Assembly (NCBI GenBank): GCA_964638865.1
Contig: CAZXBG010000012.1
Location: 1-38,839 of the forward strand
DNA from: UBA7236 sp964638865
GTDB taxonomy: Bacteria > Bacteroidota > Bacteroidia > Chitinophagales > BACL12
Direction: 5' to 3'
DNA length: 38,839 nucleotides
Shown: in pieces, positions 15,528 through 26,466 of the stretch
How positions within the stretch are numbered: position 1 is the stretch's first letter
How the letters are laid out: every line of letters starts with the position of its first letter
Program-made: the position numbers and the translations under genes
The notes under the pieces: generated by a model
What the model was told of the DNA's origin: nothing
Databases searched by the model: none
Seen by the model: the letters and a program-made list of their open reading frames with translations, nothing else

Positions 15528-18500
15528 ATGCTGACAGGTACTATAAAAGTGACAACAAAAACGATTGAAGAATTATTGTCACCGCTGCGGCAATATTTTC
15601 TTAAGGACACTTTTATAAGAAGTGATATTAATAATGCACCTCCTTTAAGAGCTGAATTATTAACGATTGAGCAGATGGGTTTTCTTGGCAAAGCTCTGGC
15701 AGGAAAACATGAAATTAATAAAAAAAATACTCCCGAACTTTTATTGAAAAGATTAGCGGATAATGAAGAAGTGCTGAAACGTGTAACTGATCTATTACAA
15801 GAGGCGGTTAAAGAAAAAAGTCCTATCGCTCCAGCAGGAGAATGGCTGCTAGACAATTTTTATTTGATTGAAGAACAAATACTTATTGCCAAAAGGCATT
15901 TGCCAAAAGGCTACAGTAAGGGATTACCAAAACTTAGTCATCGCAACGGAGCGTCAGCAGGATTCCCAAGAGTATATGATATTGCTATAGAAATAATATC
16001 GCATAGCGATGGACATTTAGATATACATACACTTAATCGTTTTATTGAGTCGTATCAGGAAACAAATGAACTAACTTTAGGAGAGTTGTGGGCTATACCG
16101 ATTATGCTGCGTCTTGCACTGCTCGAAAACATGAGACGTGTGGCTGCGCGAATTGCGATAGACCGCATTGATGCAAACCTTGCACATCATTGGGCCGACC
16201 GGATTATTAAAATGGCTGAAAAAAATCCAAAAAACTTAGTGCTTGTAATGGCAGATCTTGCCAGAACTGATCCGCCAATGACGAGTGCTTTTATAGCTGA
16301 ATTTTCACGAAAGCTGCAATGGAAAGGATTCAATTTAACCTTACCTGTATCATGGCTGGAGCAGCAACTTACCGAAACTGGTGATACGATAAATGGAATG
16401 GTGATTGCCGAAAATCATAAGCAGGCTACCGACCAGGTTACCATGACAAACAGCATTAATAGTTTACGCTTCTTAATAAAAACAGATTGGCGTGATTTCG
16501 TTGAAGCAATGAGTCATGTAGAACATACATTGAGGTGTGACGCTGAACAGGTATATGCTCACATGGATTTTTATACACGTGATCAATACAGGCACGCAGT
16601 GGAGAATATTGCCAAGAATGGTAAGTTAAAAGAAATTGATGTTGCTAAAACTGTAGTAGGTCTTGCAAGAGAATGTGCAGAAAAAAATGTTAATGATAAA
16701 CATCAAATGCATGTTGGATATTATTTGATTGGTGATGGATTACCGATAACCGAAAAAATATTGAAAGTGAAATACTCATTTTTAACACTAGTCAACCAAT
16801 TTTTCTTAAGGAATGTACCAAAGTTTTATGTTTTTGAATCAGTTCTGTTAACGGCACTTATAAGCACTTTTCTTATTTCAAAACTATATCATGAAGAGAA
16901 AAGCACCGGCATACTTATTTTTTTGTCATTCTTAAGCATTTTAGCTGCAAGTCATTTTTCTATTGCTGTTATTAACTGGATGGCAACGTTGAGAATTGGA
17001 CCAAGACCATTACCCAAAATGGATTTCTCCTCGGGTATTCCGGCAGATGCATGTACCTTAGTTGTTATACCAACAATTATTACCGGTATAAACCAGATAA
17101 ACACACTTGTTGAAGATCTTGAAGTAAGATTTTTATCCAACAGAGATCCCAATTTGTTATTCGCCCTGTTAACTGATCTGAGTGATGCAACAACAGAAAA
17201 TTTGCCCGATGATGAAATTCTGGTAACACATACCAAACAAAAAATTGTTGAGCTGAATAAAAAATACAGTAAACATGCGCACGAACTATTTTTTCTTTTT
17301 CACCGCCCACGTTCGTGGAATCCTGTTGACAAAATATGGATGGGCTATGAACGCAAGCGAGGAAAACTTGGTGAACTCAATCACCTTTTGCGTGGCCGGG
17401 CGAAGGATCGCTTTTCCGTAATCGTAGGTGAGGAGAAAATTTACACTACTGTAAAATATGTAATCACACTTGATACCGACACTCAACTGCCAAGAGAAGC
17501 TGCCGGAAAATTAGTTGGTTTAATGGCACATCCACTCAATCTTCCTGTATATGATGAACAGAAGAAAAGAATCGTAAAAGGCTATGGCATTGTGCAGCCT
17601 CGTGTTGCTGTTAGCTTACACGGAAGCACTCGGTCCTATTACACCCGTTTGCACGAAAATGATTCAGGCATTGATCCATATACCCGGCTAACCTCTGATT
17701 TATACCATGACATATTCAGTGAAGGGTCGTTTATTGGTAAAGGAATATACGATGTGGATGTTTTTGAAAAAGTGTTGGGCAATCGCTTTCCTGAAAACAG
17801 AATATTGAGTCATGATTTGTTAGAAGGCAGTTATGTTCGTTGCGGGTTTGCAAGCGATGTATTGTTATACGAAGAGTTTCCTTCCCGTTACAGTACTGAC
17901 AGCAGCAGGCACCACAGGTGGACAAGAGGCGATTGGCAAATTGGTATTTGGTCTTTGCCATGGGTTCCTGATGCACATGGCAAGTTGCGCAGAAATTCAT
18001 TAACAGCCCTATCCCGATGGAAAATATTTGATAATCTGAGGCGCAGTTTGGTGCCTATTGTACTTTTATTAATTCTTATTTTATGCTGGACCATATTGCA
18101 CTCAACCCATTTCTGGATGTTATTTATCCTTGGTGTAGTGCTGCTTCCCTCACTCAGTATTTCAGCATGGGATATTATTAAAAAACCAGAAGAGATTTCT
18201 CTTGCTCAACATGTAAAAAATGTTTTTCGTAATACATCCACTAATGTAATACAGTCATTTTTTACGCTGGTTTGTTTGCCTTTTGAAGCTTACATCAGTA
18301 TAGATGCTATTTTGCGAACCATCTGGAGAATTCTCTTTTCACATAAAAATTTGCTCGAATGGAATCCTTCCGGGTTTGCTAAAAAACAAAACGAAAATTT
18401 ATTTACGCTTTACAAATCCATGTGGTTTGCGCCTTTACTAAGTGTAGCATTATTTATTCTTTTGTTAAACCTTTTTCCACACACAATTTTATTAGCAACT

Positions 18501-21500
18501 CCTTTTCTTATCATCTGGATATTGTCTCCTGCTATTGTAAATTGGATAAGCATTCCACGCCCCGTTTTAAGAACAAAAATAACTGACGGACAAAGAAAAT
18601 ATCTCAGAGAACTTTCGAGAAAAACATGGAACTTTTTTGAAACTTATGTTACGGAAAATGATAATTGGATGCCGATTGATAACCTGCAACAATATCCGAT
18701 AACAATTATTGCGCATCGCACTTCTCCTACTAACATAGGTGTGTCACTGCTTGCTAATCTTTCCGCAGTTGATTTTGGATATATCACACTTTCACAATTA
18801 CTTGAACGAACTTCCAACACTTTTAAAACGCTTAATAAGCTTGAAAGATATGAAGGCCATTTTTATAACTGGTACGACACGCAATCATTGCTGCCTTTGC
18901 ATCCCAGGTATATATCCACAGTGGATAGCGGAAATTTAGCAGGTCATTTACTCACATTGCGACAAGGGCTTTTTGAAATGCTAAATCGCAAAATAATTAA
19001 AGATGATTTGTGGGATGGGCTTTATGATACCATAAGAATTATTGCAAAAAAAATACCGCTGGAAGAGCAAATGATGTTCATAGATTTTCAAACAGCATTT
19101 GAAGTTGAAAATTCATCACGACCGGTAGCGTTAAGTGAATTGAAAAGTAGTCTTGAAAAAATCTCCGGGTTGCTGAATGATTTACTTATCCATGAAAAAT
19201 TAAAAGAGAATACAGAAGCATTGGAATGGATGATTTCTTTGTACAATCAAATTAAGGAATGGCTTCATGAAATGGTTCTGTTGTTGCCGTGGATCAATAA
19301 TAATCCTGTGCCTGAAAAATTTAAAGGATTAAGTGTATTTCAAAAAATTCCTTCATTAGCTCAGCTTGCGCGAATTGATAATGATATGCATACTGAACTT
19401 ATTTCTTTTCATAATGGAAATAAAACGGAGGAAGAATATAAATGGATTGTGGATTTTGAAAAATCAATTGCAAATGTAAGCGCTTCAGCAAAGGAACGAA
19501 TTGCAGCAATTCATCAATTAGCTTCTCAATGCTTTGACTTTGCAGATGTGAATTACAACTTTTTGTATGATAAAACTCAACACTTATTGGCAATAGGTTA
19601 TAATGCAGATGAGCACCATCGCGATACAGGCTTTTATGATTTACTTGCTTCCGAAGCTCGGTTAGGTTTATTTGTAGCGATAGCACAAGGAAAAATTTCG
19701 CAGGAAAGCTGGTTTGCATTAGGAAGACGACTTACAGTTGCTGACAGTACACCAGTTTTGATTTCGTGGAGCGGTTCTATGTTTGAATACCTTATGCCTA
19801 ATTTGATAATGCCACTTTACGAACATACACTGTTAGATAATACTTCCAGGGGTTCAGTAAAAAAACAAATTGAATACGGCAAAGAACAAGGTGTGCCCTG
19901 GGGCATTTCAGAATCATGCTACAATATGGTTGACGCTCATCTCACCTACCAGTATCGCGCATTCGGAGTTCCTGAATTAGGCTTTAAACGGGGGCTTCAT
20001 CTTGATCTCGTTATTGCACCTTATGCCACAATAATGGCATTGATGGTTGATCCTGCTGCAGCATGTAAAAACCTGGAAAGACTACATGCCAAGGGATATG
20101 AAGGTCGTTATGGATTTTTTGAATCAATTGATTATACTCCATCGCGTTTACCAAGAGCAAAGGTGCCTGCCTTGATTCAATCATTCATGACGCATCACCA
20201 GGGCATGAACCTGCTTTCTCTCACTTACCTGCTCTGTGATCAACCGATGCAAAAGCGTTTTGAAGCCGACCCCAATTTACAAACTGCTCTTCTATTATTA
20301 CAGGAAAGAGTTCCGAAATCAACAGGATATTATTCCATTTCTGTTGACACGGAAGAGATCATTCATTCTTCTTCAAGCGCAGAAATGCGTGTTATCCGCT
20401 CGCCTGACACACCTCAACCTGAAATTCAATTACTTTCAAATGGCAGTTACCATGTAATGGTTACTAATGCAGGTGGCGGATACAGCCGGTGGAAAGATAT
20501 AGCGCTTACACGTTGGAGAGAAGATACCACCTGCGATAATTGGGGTGCTTTCTGTTATATCCGCGATCTTCATACAGGTGAGTTTTGGTCAACAACACAT
20601 CAGCCCACTTTAAAAGAAACATCGCATTACGAAGCAATATTTACACAAGGACGTATTGAGTTCCGCAGAACAGACAATGAGATTGAATTGCATACTGAAA
20701 TTGTTGTTTCTCCGGAAGATAATTTAGAGATCAGGCGGGTTCATATTAAGAACCTCTCCAATAAGATCCGGAAAATTGAGATCACAAGTTATAGTGAAGT
20801 AGTAATTGCTTTACAGGTAACGGATGATGCCCATCCTGCATTCAGCAATCTTTTTGTGCAAACAGAATTGTTGCAGAATCAACATGCCATTATTTGTTCA
20901 AGACGTCCGCGCTCCAAAGATGAAAGTCCTCCATGGATATTTCATTTAATGAAATTAGCCGAAGGCAATGCTGCTCATATCTCTTATGAAACTGATCGCG
21001 ATAAATTTATTGGCAGGGGCAACAGCGTTGCGAATCCGAAGGCAATGCATCAACCGGAACCTCTGTCAAATTCACAAGGCTCTGTACTTGACCCCATAAT
21101 TTCAATTCAGTATCGGATAACCATAGGTGAAGAAGAAACTGCAATTATTGATATCATAACCGGCATTGCCGAAACCCGCAGCGAATGTCAAACTCTTGTT
21201 GATAAATACCAGGATCATAATTTCAGGAAACGTGCTTTCGAATTATCGTGGACTTATAGTGAAGTGGTTTTGCGTCAAATTAATGCAACCGAATCTGACG
21301 CACAGCTTTATACTCTAATTGCAGGCTCTGTTATATTTACTAATCCAGCATTAAGAGCCAATAAAGAAATTCTTATTAAAAATACCAAAGGTCAATCTTC
21401 GTTATGGAGTTATTCTATTTCGGGTGATATACCTATTGTGCTGTTGCAGGTTTCAGATAATACCAACCTTGCCATGATAAAACAATTATTACAAGCGCGA

Positions 21501-24266
21501 TATTATTGGCAGCTTAAAGGTTTGATTGTTGATCTCGTTATTATAAATGAAGATTATAGTGGCTATCGAAATGACCTCCAGGAGCAGATTCAAAGCCTTA
21601 TTACAGCAGGTTTAGGAAATAATCAGAGAGAAAAACAAGGAGGTGTATTTTTAAGAATGGCTGACCAGGTTTCAAATGAAGATAGGATCTTAATTCAGAC
21701 AATAGCAAGAATTATTATTTCTGATACCTACGGAACTTTAACCGATAATATAAACAGGAGAAATAATTTAACTCCCGTTATACCTTTTTTAATTAAGAGC
21801 AAAAGATATGAAGCGCAAATTGGAACAGAGGAGAGAGAAGAAGACCTGCAATTTTATAACGGTTTGGGAGGATTTTCTGCTGACGGTAATGAATATATAA
21901 TCAACACACGGGAAAATATCAGAACTCCTTTACCATGGATTAACGTATTGGCAAATGCAAACTTCGGAACAGTTGTAACCGAAAGCGGACCTTCTTATAC
22001 CTGGGCTGAAAATGCACACGAGTTCAGGCTAACACCCTGGAATAATGATCCGGTTACCGGTAATTGTGGTGAAGCATTTTATATTCGCGATGAAGAGACC
22101 GGTCATTACTGGTCACCGATGCCTTACCCTGCAATAGGAAAATCAAACTATATAACCAGACATGGTTTTGGCTATAGTATTTATGAATGTGAAGAGGATG
22201 GAATCCAATCAGAAATATGGATATATGTTGACAGTCAGGCGCAAATAAAATTTACAGTAGTAAAGATTCGTAATGTTTCAGGTCGGGCACGTACCCTAAC
22301 AGTAACCAGTTACGTGGAATGGGTGCTGGATAGTCTTCGTACCAAATCGGCAATGCATATTGTTACAGAGTTTAATCCTGAATATCGCACACTGCTAACA
22401 CGTAATCCCTATAATTCTGAATTCCCAAACAGGGTTACATTTTTAGATGTAAATAATGTAAAATTTGATTTCACAACTGACCGCAATGAATTTATAGGCC
22501 GCAATGGAACACTTCAAAAACCCGAAGCCATGAATAGATTGCGCTTGGCAGGAAAACATGGTGCGGGATATGATCCCTGCACCGCTATACAGGTTCCCAT
22601 TGTATTACAATCAGGCGAGGAGCGTGAAGTAATATTTAAAATGGGTGCAGCAAAAGATGTTGCGGAAGCGCAACAATTGATCAATCTTTTTCGCGACACA
22701 AATGCTGTTAACGATGCGCTAAAAAAAGTTCGCGAATACTGGCAACATACGCTTGGTTCCATAAAAATTAAAACTCCTGATAAATCATTAAATATTTTAA
22801 CAAACGGATGGCTGCTTTACCAGGTAATAGCCTGCAGACTTTGGGGACGCAGTGGATTTTATCAATCGGGCGGAGCATTTGGATTCAGGGATCAATTGCA
22901 GGATGTGATTGCGGTTATGCATGCGCAACCGGAATTAACGCGTGAGCAAATTCTGCTTGCTGCTTCGCGACAGTTTCAGGAAGGCGATGTTCAGCATTGG
23001 TGGCATCCTCCACAAGGAAGGGGAGTGCGCACACTATGTTCTGATGATTTGTTATGGCTGCCTTATACTACTTCCTGTTATGTGAATAATACACATGACT
23101 TTAAGATATTAGAAATTCCTGTTCCTTTTTTAGAAGGTCGGGAGTTGAAAGTGAATGAAGAATCTTATTATGATCTTCCGTTAATTTCAAAACAAAAAGC
23201 TTCGTTGTATGATCACTGCAAAAGGGCAATCACAAAATCATTAAAATTTGGCGTTAATGGTTTGCCTTTGATGGGATCAGGCGACTGGAATGACGGAATG
23301 AATATGGTGGGCATACATGGAAAAGGGGAAAGTGTGTGGCTTGGATTTTTTCTTTACGATATTCTGAAACGTTTTGAATCCATTGCAATAAAAATGAACG
23401 ATGAAGAATTTGTAAATGTCTGTATACAAAAAGCGGCTGAATTAAAAATTAATATTAATAGAACATCTTGGGATGGTGCATGGTACAGGCGTGCGTATTT
23501 TGATGATGGTGCAGCATTAGGATCAGCCGTTAACGATGAATGTAAAATAGATTCCTTATCGCAAAGCTGGTCAGTGCTTTCAGGTGCCGGAGAGCCGGAA
23601 CGATCTTTAAAAGCTATGGAATCAGCCGATAAATATTTAGTAGACAGAGAGCATTCGATCATTCATCTGTTAGATCCGCCATTCAATAAATCTGATTTTG
23701 AACCGGGTTACATTAAAGGGTATGTACCCGGGGTTAGAGAGAATGGCGGCCAATATTCTCATGCTGCAATATGGATGATAATAGCATTTGCTAAATTGGG
23801 AAACAATACAAAAGTTTGGGAATTATTAAATATCATCAATCCCATTAATCATGGAAAATCAGCTGCAGACATTGCGGTATATAAGGTAGAACCTTATGTT
23901 TTAGCAGCCGATGTTTATGGAGTAACCCCACATGAAGGTCGTGGCGGATGGACGTGGTACACAGGATCAGCAAGCTGGATGCATCAACTTATTATTTCCT
24001 CTTTTCTCGGTTTAAAACGGGAGGGAAATACGCTGCAAATTAATCCATGTGTTCCTGCGGAGTGGCAATCATTTGAAATTGATTACCGCTACAAAAAAAC
24101 AAATTACCGTATAGAAGTTCAGCTGGTTGCTGATAAAAATGACAGGGCGTTAATAGTTGATGGCATTGTAAAAGCGGAAAATAATATTCAGCTTGTAGAT
24201 GATGAAACGGAACATGTAATAACAATTAAAATATTACAGGAGGTTGTAATAATTGAAAAGGATTAG
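15528..24266 (+). CDS. Cyclic beta-1,2-glucan synthase-like protein (GT84/GH94)
   Basis: A 2912-aa giant membrane protein, the length of Brucella Cgs and Agrobacterium ChvB (about 2,800-2,870 aa). Order of regions: N-terminal domain (1-430); membrane helices (about 433-490); GT84 glycosyltransferase with TLDTDTQLP (Asp649/Asp651), HDLLEG (about 761-766) and RWTRGDWQ (about 797-804); further helices (about 838-1010); glycoamylase domain (about 1025-1590) with TVDSGNLAGHL and MTHHQGMNL; two GH94 N-terminal beta domains (about 1620-1850 and 2110-2370); and a GH94 catalytic barrel (about 2420-2850) with SGDWNDGM (Asp2586, Asp2589) and GRGGWTWYTGSASW. In the family UDP-glucose is polymerised and the C-terminus controls chain length by phosphorolysis. 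The product is a periplasmic glucan; cyclisation here is unproven. Confidence 0.9.
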   Translation: MLTGTIKVTTKTIEELLSPLRQYFLKDTFIRSDINNAPPLRAELLTIEQMGFLGKALAGKHEINKKNTPELLLKRLADNEEVLKRVTDLLQEAVKEKSPIAPAGEWLLDNFYLIEEQILIAKRHLPKGYSKGLPKLSHRNGASAGFPRVYDIAIEIISHSDGHLDIHTLNRFIESYQETNELTLGELWAIPIMLRLALLENMRRVAARIAIDRIDANLAHHWADRIIKMAEKNPKNLVLVMADLARTDPPMTSAFIAEFSRKLQWKGFNLTLPVSWLEQQLTETGDTINGMVIAENHKQATDQVTMTNSINSLRFLIKTDWRDFVEAMSHVEHTLRCDAEQVYAHMDFYTRDQYRHAVENIAKNGKLKEIDVAKTVVGLARECAEKNVNDKHQMHVGYYLIGDGLPITEKILKVKYSFLTLVNQFFLRNVPKFYVFESVLLTALISTFLISKLYHEEKSTGILIFLSFLSILAASHFSIAVINWMATLRIGPRPLPKMDFSSGIPADACTLVVIPTIITGINQINTLVEDLEVRFLSNRDPNLLFALLTDLSDATTENLPDDEILVTHTKQKIVELNKKYSKHAHELFFLFHRPRSWNPVDKIWMGYERKRGKLGELNHLLRGRAKDRFSVIVGEEKIYTTVKYVITLDTDTQLPREAAGKLVGLMAHPLNLPVYDEQKKRIVKGYGIVQPRVAVSLHGSTRSYYTRLHENDSGIDPYTRLTSDLYHDIFSEGSFIGKGIYDVDVFEKVLGNRFPENRILSHDLLEGSYVRCGFASDVLLYEEFPSRYSTDSSRHHRWTRGDWQIGIWSLPWVPDAHGKLRRNSLTALSRWKIFDNLRRSLVPIVLLLILILCWTILHSTHFWMLFILGVVLLPSLSISAWDIIKKPEEISLAQHVKNVFRNTSTNVIQSFFTLVCLPFEAYISIDAILRTIWRILFSHKNLLEWNPSGFAKKQNENLFTLYKSMWFAPLLSVALFILLLNLFPHTILLATPFLIIWILSPAIVNWISIPRPVLRTKITDGQRKYLRELSRKTWNFFETYVTENDNWMPIDNLQQYPITIIAHRTSPTNIGVSLLANLSAVDFGYITLSQLLERTSNTFKTLNKLERYEGHFYNWYDTQSLLPLHPRYISTVDSGNLAGHLLTLRQGLFEMLNRKIIKDDLWDGLYDTIRIIAKKIPLEEQMMFIDFQTAFEVENSSRPVALSELKSSLEKISGLLNDLLIHEKLKENTEALEWMISLYNQIKEWLHEMVLLLPWINNNPVPEKFKGLSVFQKIPSLAQLARIDNDMHTELISFHNGNKTEEEYKWIVDFEKSIANVSASAKERIAAIHQLASQCFDFADVNYNFLYDKTQHLLAIGYNADEHHRDTGFYDLLASEARLGLFVAIAQGKISQESWFALGRRLTVADSTPVLISWSGSMFEYLMPNLIMPLYEHTLLDNTSRGSVKKQIEYGKEQGVPWGISESCYNMVDAHLTYQYRAFGVPELGFKRGLHLDLVIAPYATIMALMVDPAAACKNLERLHAKGYEGRYGFFESIDYTPSRLPRAKVPALIQSFMTHHQGMNLLSLTYLLCDQPMQKRFEADPNLQTALLLLQERVPKSTGYYSISVDTEEIIHSSSSAEMRVIRSPDTPQPEIQLLSNGSYHVMVTNAGGGYSRWKDIALTRWREDTTCDNWGAFCYIRDLHTGEFWSTTHQPTLKETSHYEAIFTQGRIEFRRTDNEIELHTEIVVSPEDNLEIRRVHIKNLSNKIRKIEITSYSEVVIALQVTDDAHPAFSNLFVQTELLQNQHAIICSRRPRSKDESPPWIFHLMKLAEGNAAHISYETDRDKFIGRGNSVANPKAMHQPEPLSNSQGSVLDPIISIQYRITIGEEETAIIDIITGIAETRSECQTLVDKYQDHNFRKRAFELSWTYSEVVLRQINATESDAQLYTLIAGSVIFTNPALRANKEILIKNTKGQSSLWSYSISGDIPIVLLQVSDNTNLAMIKQLLQARYYWQLKGLIVDLVIINEDYSGYRNDLQEQIQSLITAGLGNNQREKQGGVFLRMADQVSNEDRILIQTIARIIISDTYGTLTDNINRRNNLTPVIPFLIKSKRYEAQIGTEEREEDLQFYNGLGGFSADGNEYIINTRENIRTPLPWINVLANANFGTVVTESGPSYTWAENAHEFRLTPWNNDPVTGNCGEAFYIRDEETGHYWSPMPYPAIGKSNYITRHGFGYSIYECEEDGIQSEIWIYVDSQAQIKFTVVKIRNVSGRARTLTVTSYVEWVLDSLRTKSAMHIVTEFNPEYRTLLTRNPYNSEFPNRVTFLDVNNVKFDFTTDRNEFIGRNGTLQKPEAMNRLRLAGKHGAGYDPCTAIQVPIVLQSGEEREVIFKMGAAKDVAEAQQLINLFRDTNAVNDALKKVREYWQHTLGSIKIKTPDKSLNILTNGWLLYQVIACRLWGRSGFYQSGGAFGFRDQLQDVIAVMHAQPELTREQILLAASRQFQEGDVQHWWHPPQGRGVRTLCSDDLLWLPYTTSCYVNNTHDFKILEIPVPFLEGRELKVNEESYYDLPLISKQKASLYDHCKRAITKSLKFGVNGLPLMGSGDWNDGMNMVGIHGKGESVWLGFFLYDILKRFESIAIKMNDEEFVNVCIQKAAELKININRTSWDGAWYRRAYFDDGAALGSAVNDECKIDSLSQSWSVLSGAGEPERSLKAMESADKYLVDREHSIIHLLDPPFNKSDFEPGYIKGYVPGVRENGGQYSHAAIWMIIAFAKLGNNTKVWELLNIINPINHGKSAADIAVYKVEPYVLAADVYGVTPHEGRGGWTWYTGSASWMHQLIISSFLGLKREGNTLQINPCVPAEWQSFEIDYRYKKTNYRIEVQLVADKNDRALIVDGIVKAENNIQLVDDETEHVITIKILQEVVIIEKD

Positions 24267-24533
24267 GATAAAATGTAACAAACAATAATTTTAATAACTT
24301 CTGATTTTTTATTGCAGCCCATAAATTGCGGCAAGCACACTATTATTTTAAATTAATGCTGTCGGATATTTTTAAAACGTATGCGGTTATTGAAAAATAA
24401 TGGTTATTTAATGGACGCGCCTTGATAGATTATTTTTTTTAGTATCCAAATTTTATATAAAAATTAGTATTAAAATCATGATCATCACTTAACATAAAAT
24501 CAAATAAAAAGTTTAAGGGATTTTTGTTTATCG

Positions 24534-25679
24534 TCATTTTTCATTTGCATTTTTTAGCGTCACTCTAAGCCATATAAACCCTATTATCCCTGCAATAAGC
24601 GAAGCAATAATAATTGCAATTTTTGAATTATTTATAATGTCTGCATCGTCAAATGCAAGAAGCGTTATGAAGATTGACATGGTAAAACCAATACCGCCTA
24701 AAAATCCCGCTCCAATTATGTTTTTCCATTTCAAGTCTGTAGGTAATGTACAAAGTCCTAAACCAGCACCAATGAATGAAAAAAGAAAAATGCCTAAAGG
24801 TTTTCCAATCACAAGCCCTGTCATAATACCCAAACTACTCGTTTGTGTTAAACCACTGTGCCAATCGTCGCCAATTGCAATGCAGGTATTTGCAATTGCA
24901 AACAAGGGTAAAATAAAAAATGCAACGGGCTTGTGTAAGAAATGCTGAATAATAAATGAAGGTGATTTTTCTCCACCATCACCAAATGGAATTGCAAAGG
25001 CTAACAAAACGCCTGTTATTGTAGCATGAACACCTGAATGCAACATAAAATACCACATAAAAACACCTCCAATTAAATACGGAATAAGGTTGTGAACTTT
25101 CAGTCGGTTTAGCAGTAGTAAAAAACCAAAGATGCCTAATGCAATAAATAAATTTACAAATACTATTGAAGTGGTATAAAAAATTGCAATAACGATTATT
25201 GCACCCAGGTCGTCCATTACAGCCAATGCCGTCAGAAATATTTTTAGAGAGGTAGGAACACGTTTACCCAATAACGATAAAATGCCGATTGCAAAAGCAA
25301 TATCAGTCGCCATTGGAATACCTGCCCCTGCTTGCGTATCTGTGCCGAAGTTGAGCAATAAAAAAAGTCCCGCAGGAACAAGCATACCACCTAATGCTCC
25401 AAAGATTGGCAATGAAGCATTTTTTATATCGGAAAGTTCACCTTTATAAATTTCTCTTTCTAACTCTAAACCAATGAGTAAAAAGAAAATGGCCATTAGC
25501 CCGTCATTAATCCAATGAACGATACTGTGCCCGCCAAAGTCAAACTGCCAAAAGTTAATATAATCTGTCTGCCAAGCCGAATTTGCAAGTGCAAGTGAAA
25601 CAAGGGTTACGAAAACTAAAATGAGTCCGCCTGCTTTTTCGCTGTTAAAGAAATCGTTGAAAAGTTTTGTTAATTTCAT
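24534..25679 (-). CDS. nhaA: Na+/H+ antiporter NhaA
   Basis: A 381-aa inner-membrane antiporter from the Met at 25679; the open frame begins 12 codons earlier, but MKLTKLFNDFFNSEKAGG matches the usual family N-terminus. The ion-binding Asp pair is in AVMDDLGAI (Asp156/Asp157) and a further key Asp is in MATDIAFAIG (Asp126), counterparts of E. coli Asp163/Asp164 and Asp133. It exchanges cytoplasmic Na+ for external H+, giving salt and alkaline pH tolerance. It is a single gene with its own promoter candidate at 25755-25783. Length and motifs are normal. Confidence 0.93.
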   Translation of the reverse strand: MKLTKLFNDFFNSEKAGGLILVFVTLVSLALANSAWQTDYINFWQFDFGGHSIVHWINDGLMAIFFLLIGLELEREIYKGELSDIKNASLPIFGALGGMLVPAGLFLLLNFGTDTQAGAGIPMATDIAFAIGILSLLGKRVPTSLKIFLTALAVMDDLGAIIVIAIFYTTSIVFVNLFIALGIFGFLLLLNRLKVHNLIPYLIGGVFMWYFMLHSGVHATITGVLLAFAIPFGDGGEKSPSFIIQHFLHKPVAFFILPLFAIANTCIAIGDDWHSGLTQTSSLGIMTGLVIGKPLGIFLFSFIGAGLGLCTLPTDLKWKNIIGAGFLGGIGFTMSIFITLLAFDDADIINNSKIAIIIASLIAGIIGFIWLRVTLKNANEK

Positions 25680-25754
25680 TTTTATTGCCTGTTTGATTGG
25701 GTCTAAAGTTAACAAGCGGCTAAAAATAATAAAAAAATTCTAATCTGCTTGTTA

Positions 25755-25783
25755 CAAAAATAGTATATGAAATTTATTGCAAA
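25755..25783 (-). promoter_or_regulatory. Bacteroidota-type promoter for nhaA
   Basis: On the minus strand, TTTG (25783-25780) is followed after 17 bp by TATTTTTG (25762-25755), fitting the Bacteroidota -33 TTTG / -7 TAnnTTTG pattern. It predicts a leader of roughly 70 nt before the start at 25679. Confidence 0.45.
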
Positions 25784-25995
25784 TAGAAACATACATAACA
25801 CTACATCCAATTGGAAATATCACAGATCAGAAAGCAAAAGGAGAAGGTAAGACAAATATTTAAAAAAAAGGCAGTTTTAACCAGTTGAACTCCACTTTGG
25901 TCATTTTATATATCGTTGCGCAACTGTCACAAAATGGCATTCTTTAATCAATGAAACCATAACTTTTCCAATTCTTTTTTTCAGAATTGTATTTT

Positions 25996-26292
25996 TCAGT
26001 AACCAAAAAATCCACGTGAATATGAAATTTCAAAGTTCTCATTATCAATCGTTCTAATATATTCAATGCCAAATGGATATGTAATTTCCCTCGGCAATTC
26101 ACCTTTAACCGTCTTATCTTTTTCTATTTTTACAATTATTCTTTCACTCCTGATTTTTTGTATTTTGTCAACGGTAAGAACGGATAAAATTTGTAAAAAA
26201 ATAAAAACCGGCAGTATTGAAAACACAAATATTGGTTGTCTTTTATTTAGTTTTTTATTAAAAAGAGATGCAATTAAATAAATGAAAGTCAC
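25996..26292 (-). CDS. Small membrane-anchored hypothetical protein
   Basis: A 98-aa protein with a short hydrophobic start, a basic turn (NKKLNKRQP), one clear membrane helix at about 20-42 (FVFSILPVFIFLQILSVL) and a charged soluble C-terminus ending in aromatic/Gly residues (SYSRGFFGY). No family recognised. It has no tight neighbours; the yciF-like gene's terminator lies about 115 bp upstream of it. It could be a real orphan gene, supported by the amphipathic layout. Confidence 0.45.
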   Translation of the reverse strand: MTFIYLIASLFNKKLNKRQPIFVFSILPVFIFLQILSVLTVDKIQKIRSERIIVKIEKDKTVKGELPREITYPFGIEYIRTIDNENFEISYSRGFFGY

Positions 26293-26406
26293 AATAAAAA
26301 GTATTGATAATTTTCACTATACTTCTAGCAAACAAATTATAATGATAATGCGTATCGCCACAGGAATTTTGTTACTGCGGCTTTTCTGTTCCTTTGTTTT
26401 AAATTG

Positions 26407-26452
26407 GAAAAGAGGTGAGCAAAATCCTTTTAGAAATTGCTCCCCTTTTTTG
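26407..26452 (-). terminator. Rho-independent terminator after the YciF-like gene
   Basis: On the minus strand, GGGGAGCAA and TTGCTCACC form an imperfect stem followed by TCTTTTCC, 15 bp after the stop at 26467. The plus strand also reads into a T-tract (TCCCCTTTTTT), so it may work in both directions. Confidence 0.55.
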
Positions 26453-26466
26453 TTTTTATGTTGAAG

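Noticed and set aside
15528..24266. Many open frames on both strands inside the giant gene
   Set aside because: All are in the shadow of the continuous 2912-codon frame, whose motifs are consistent from end to end.
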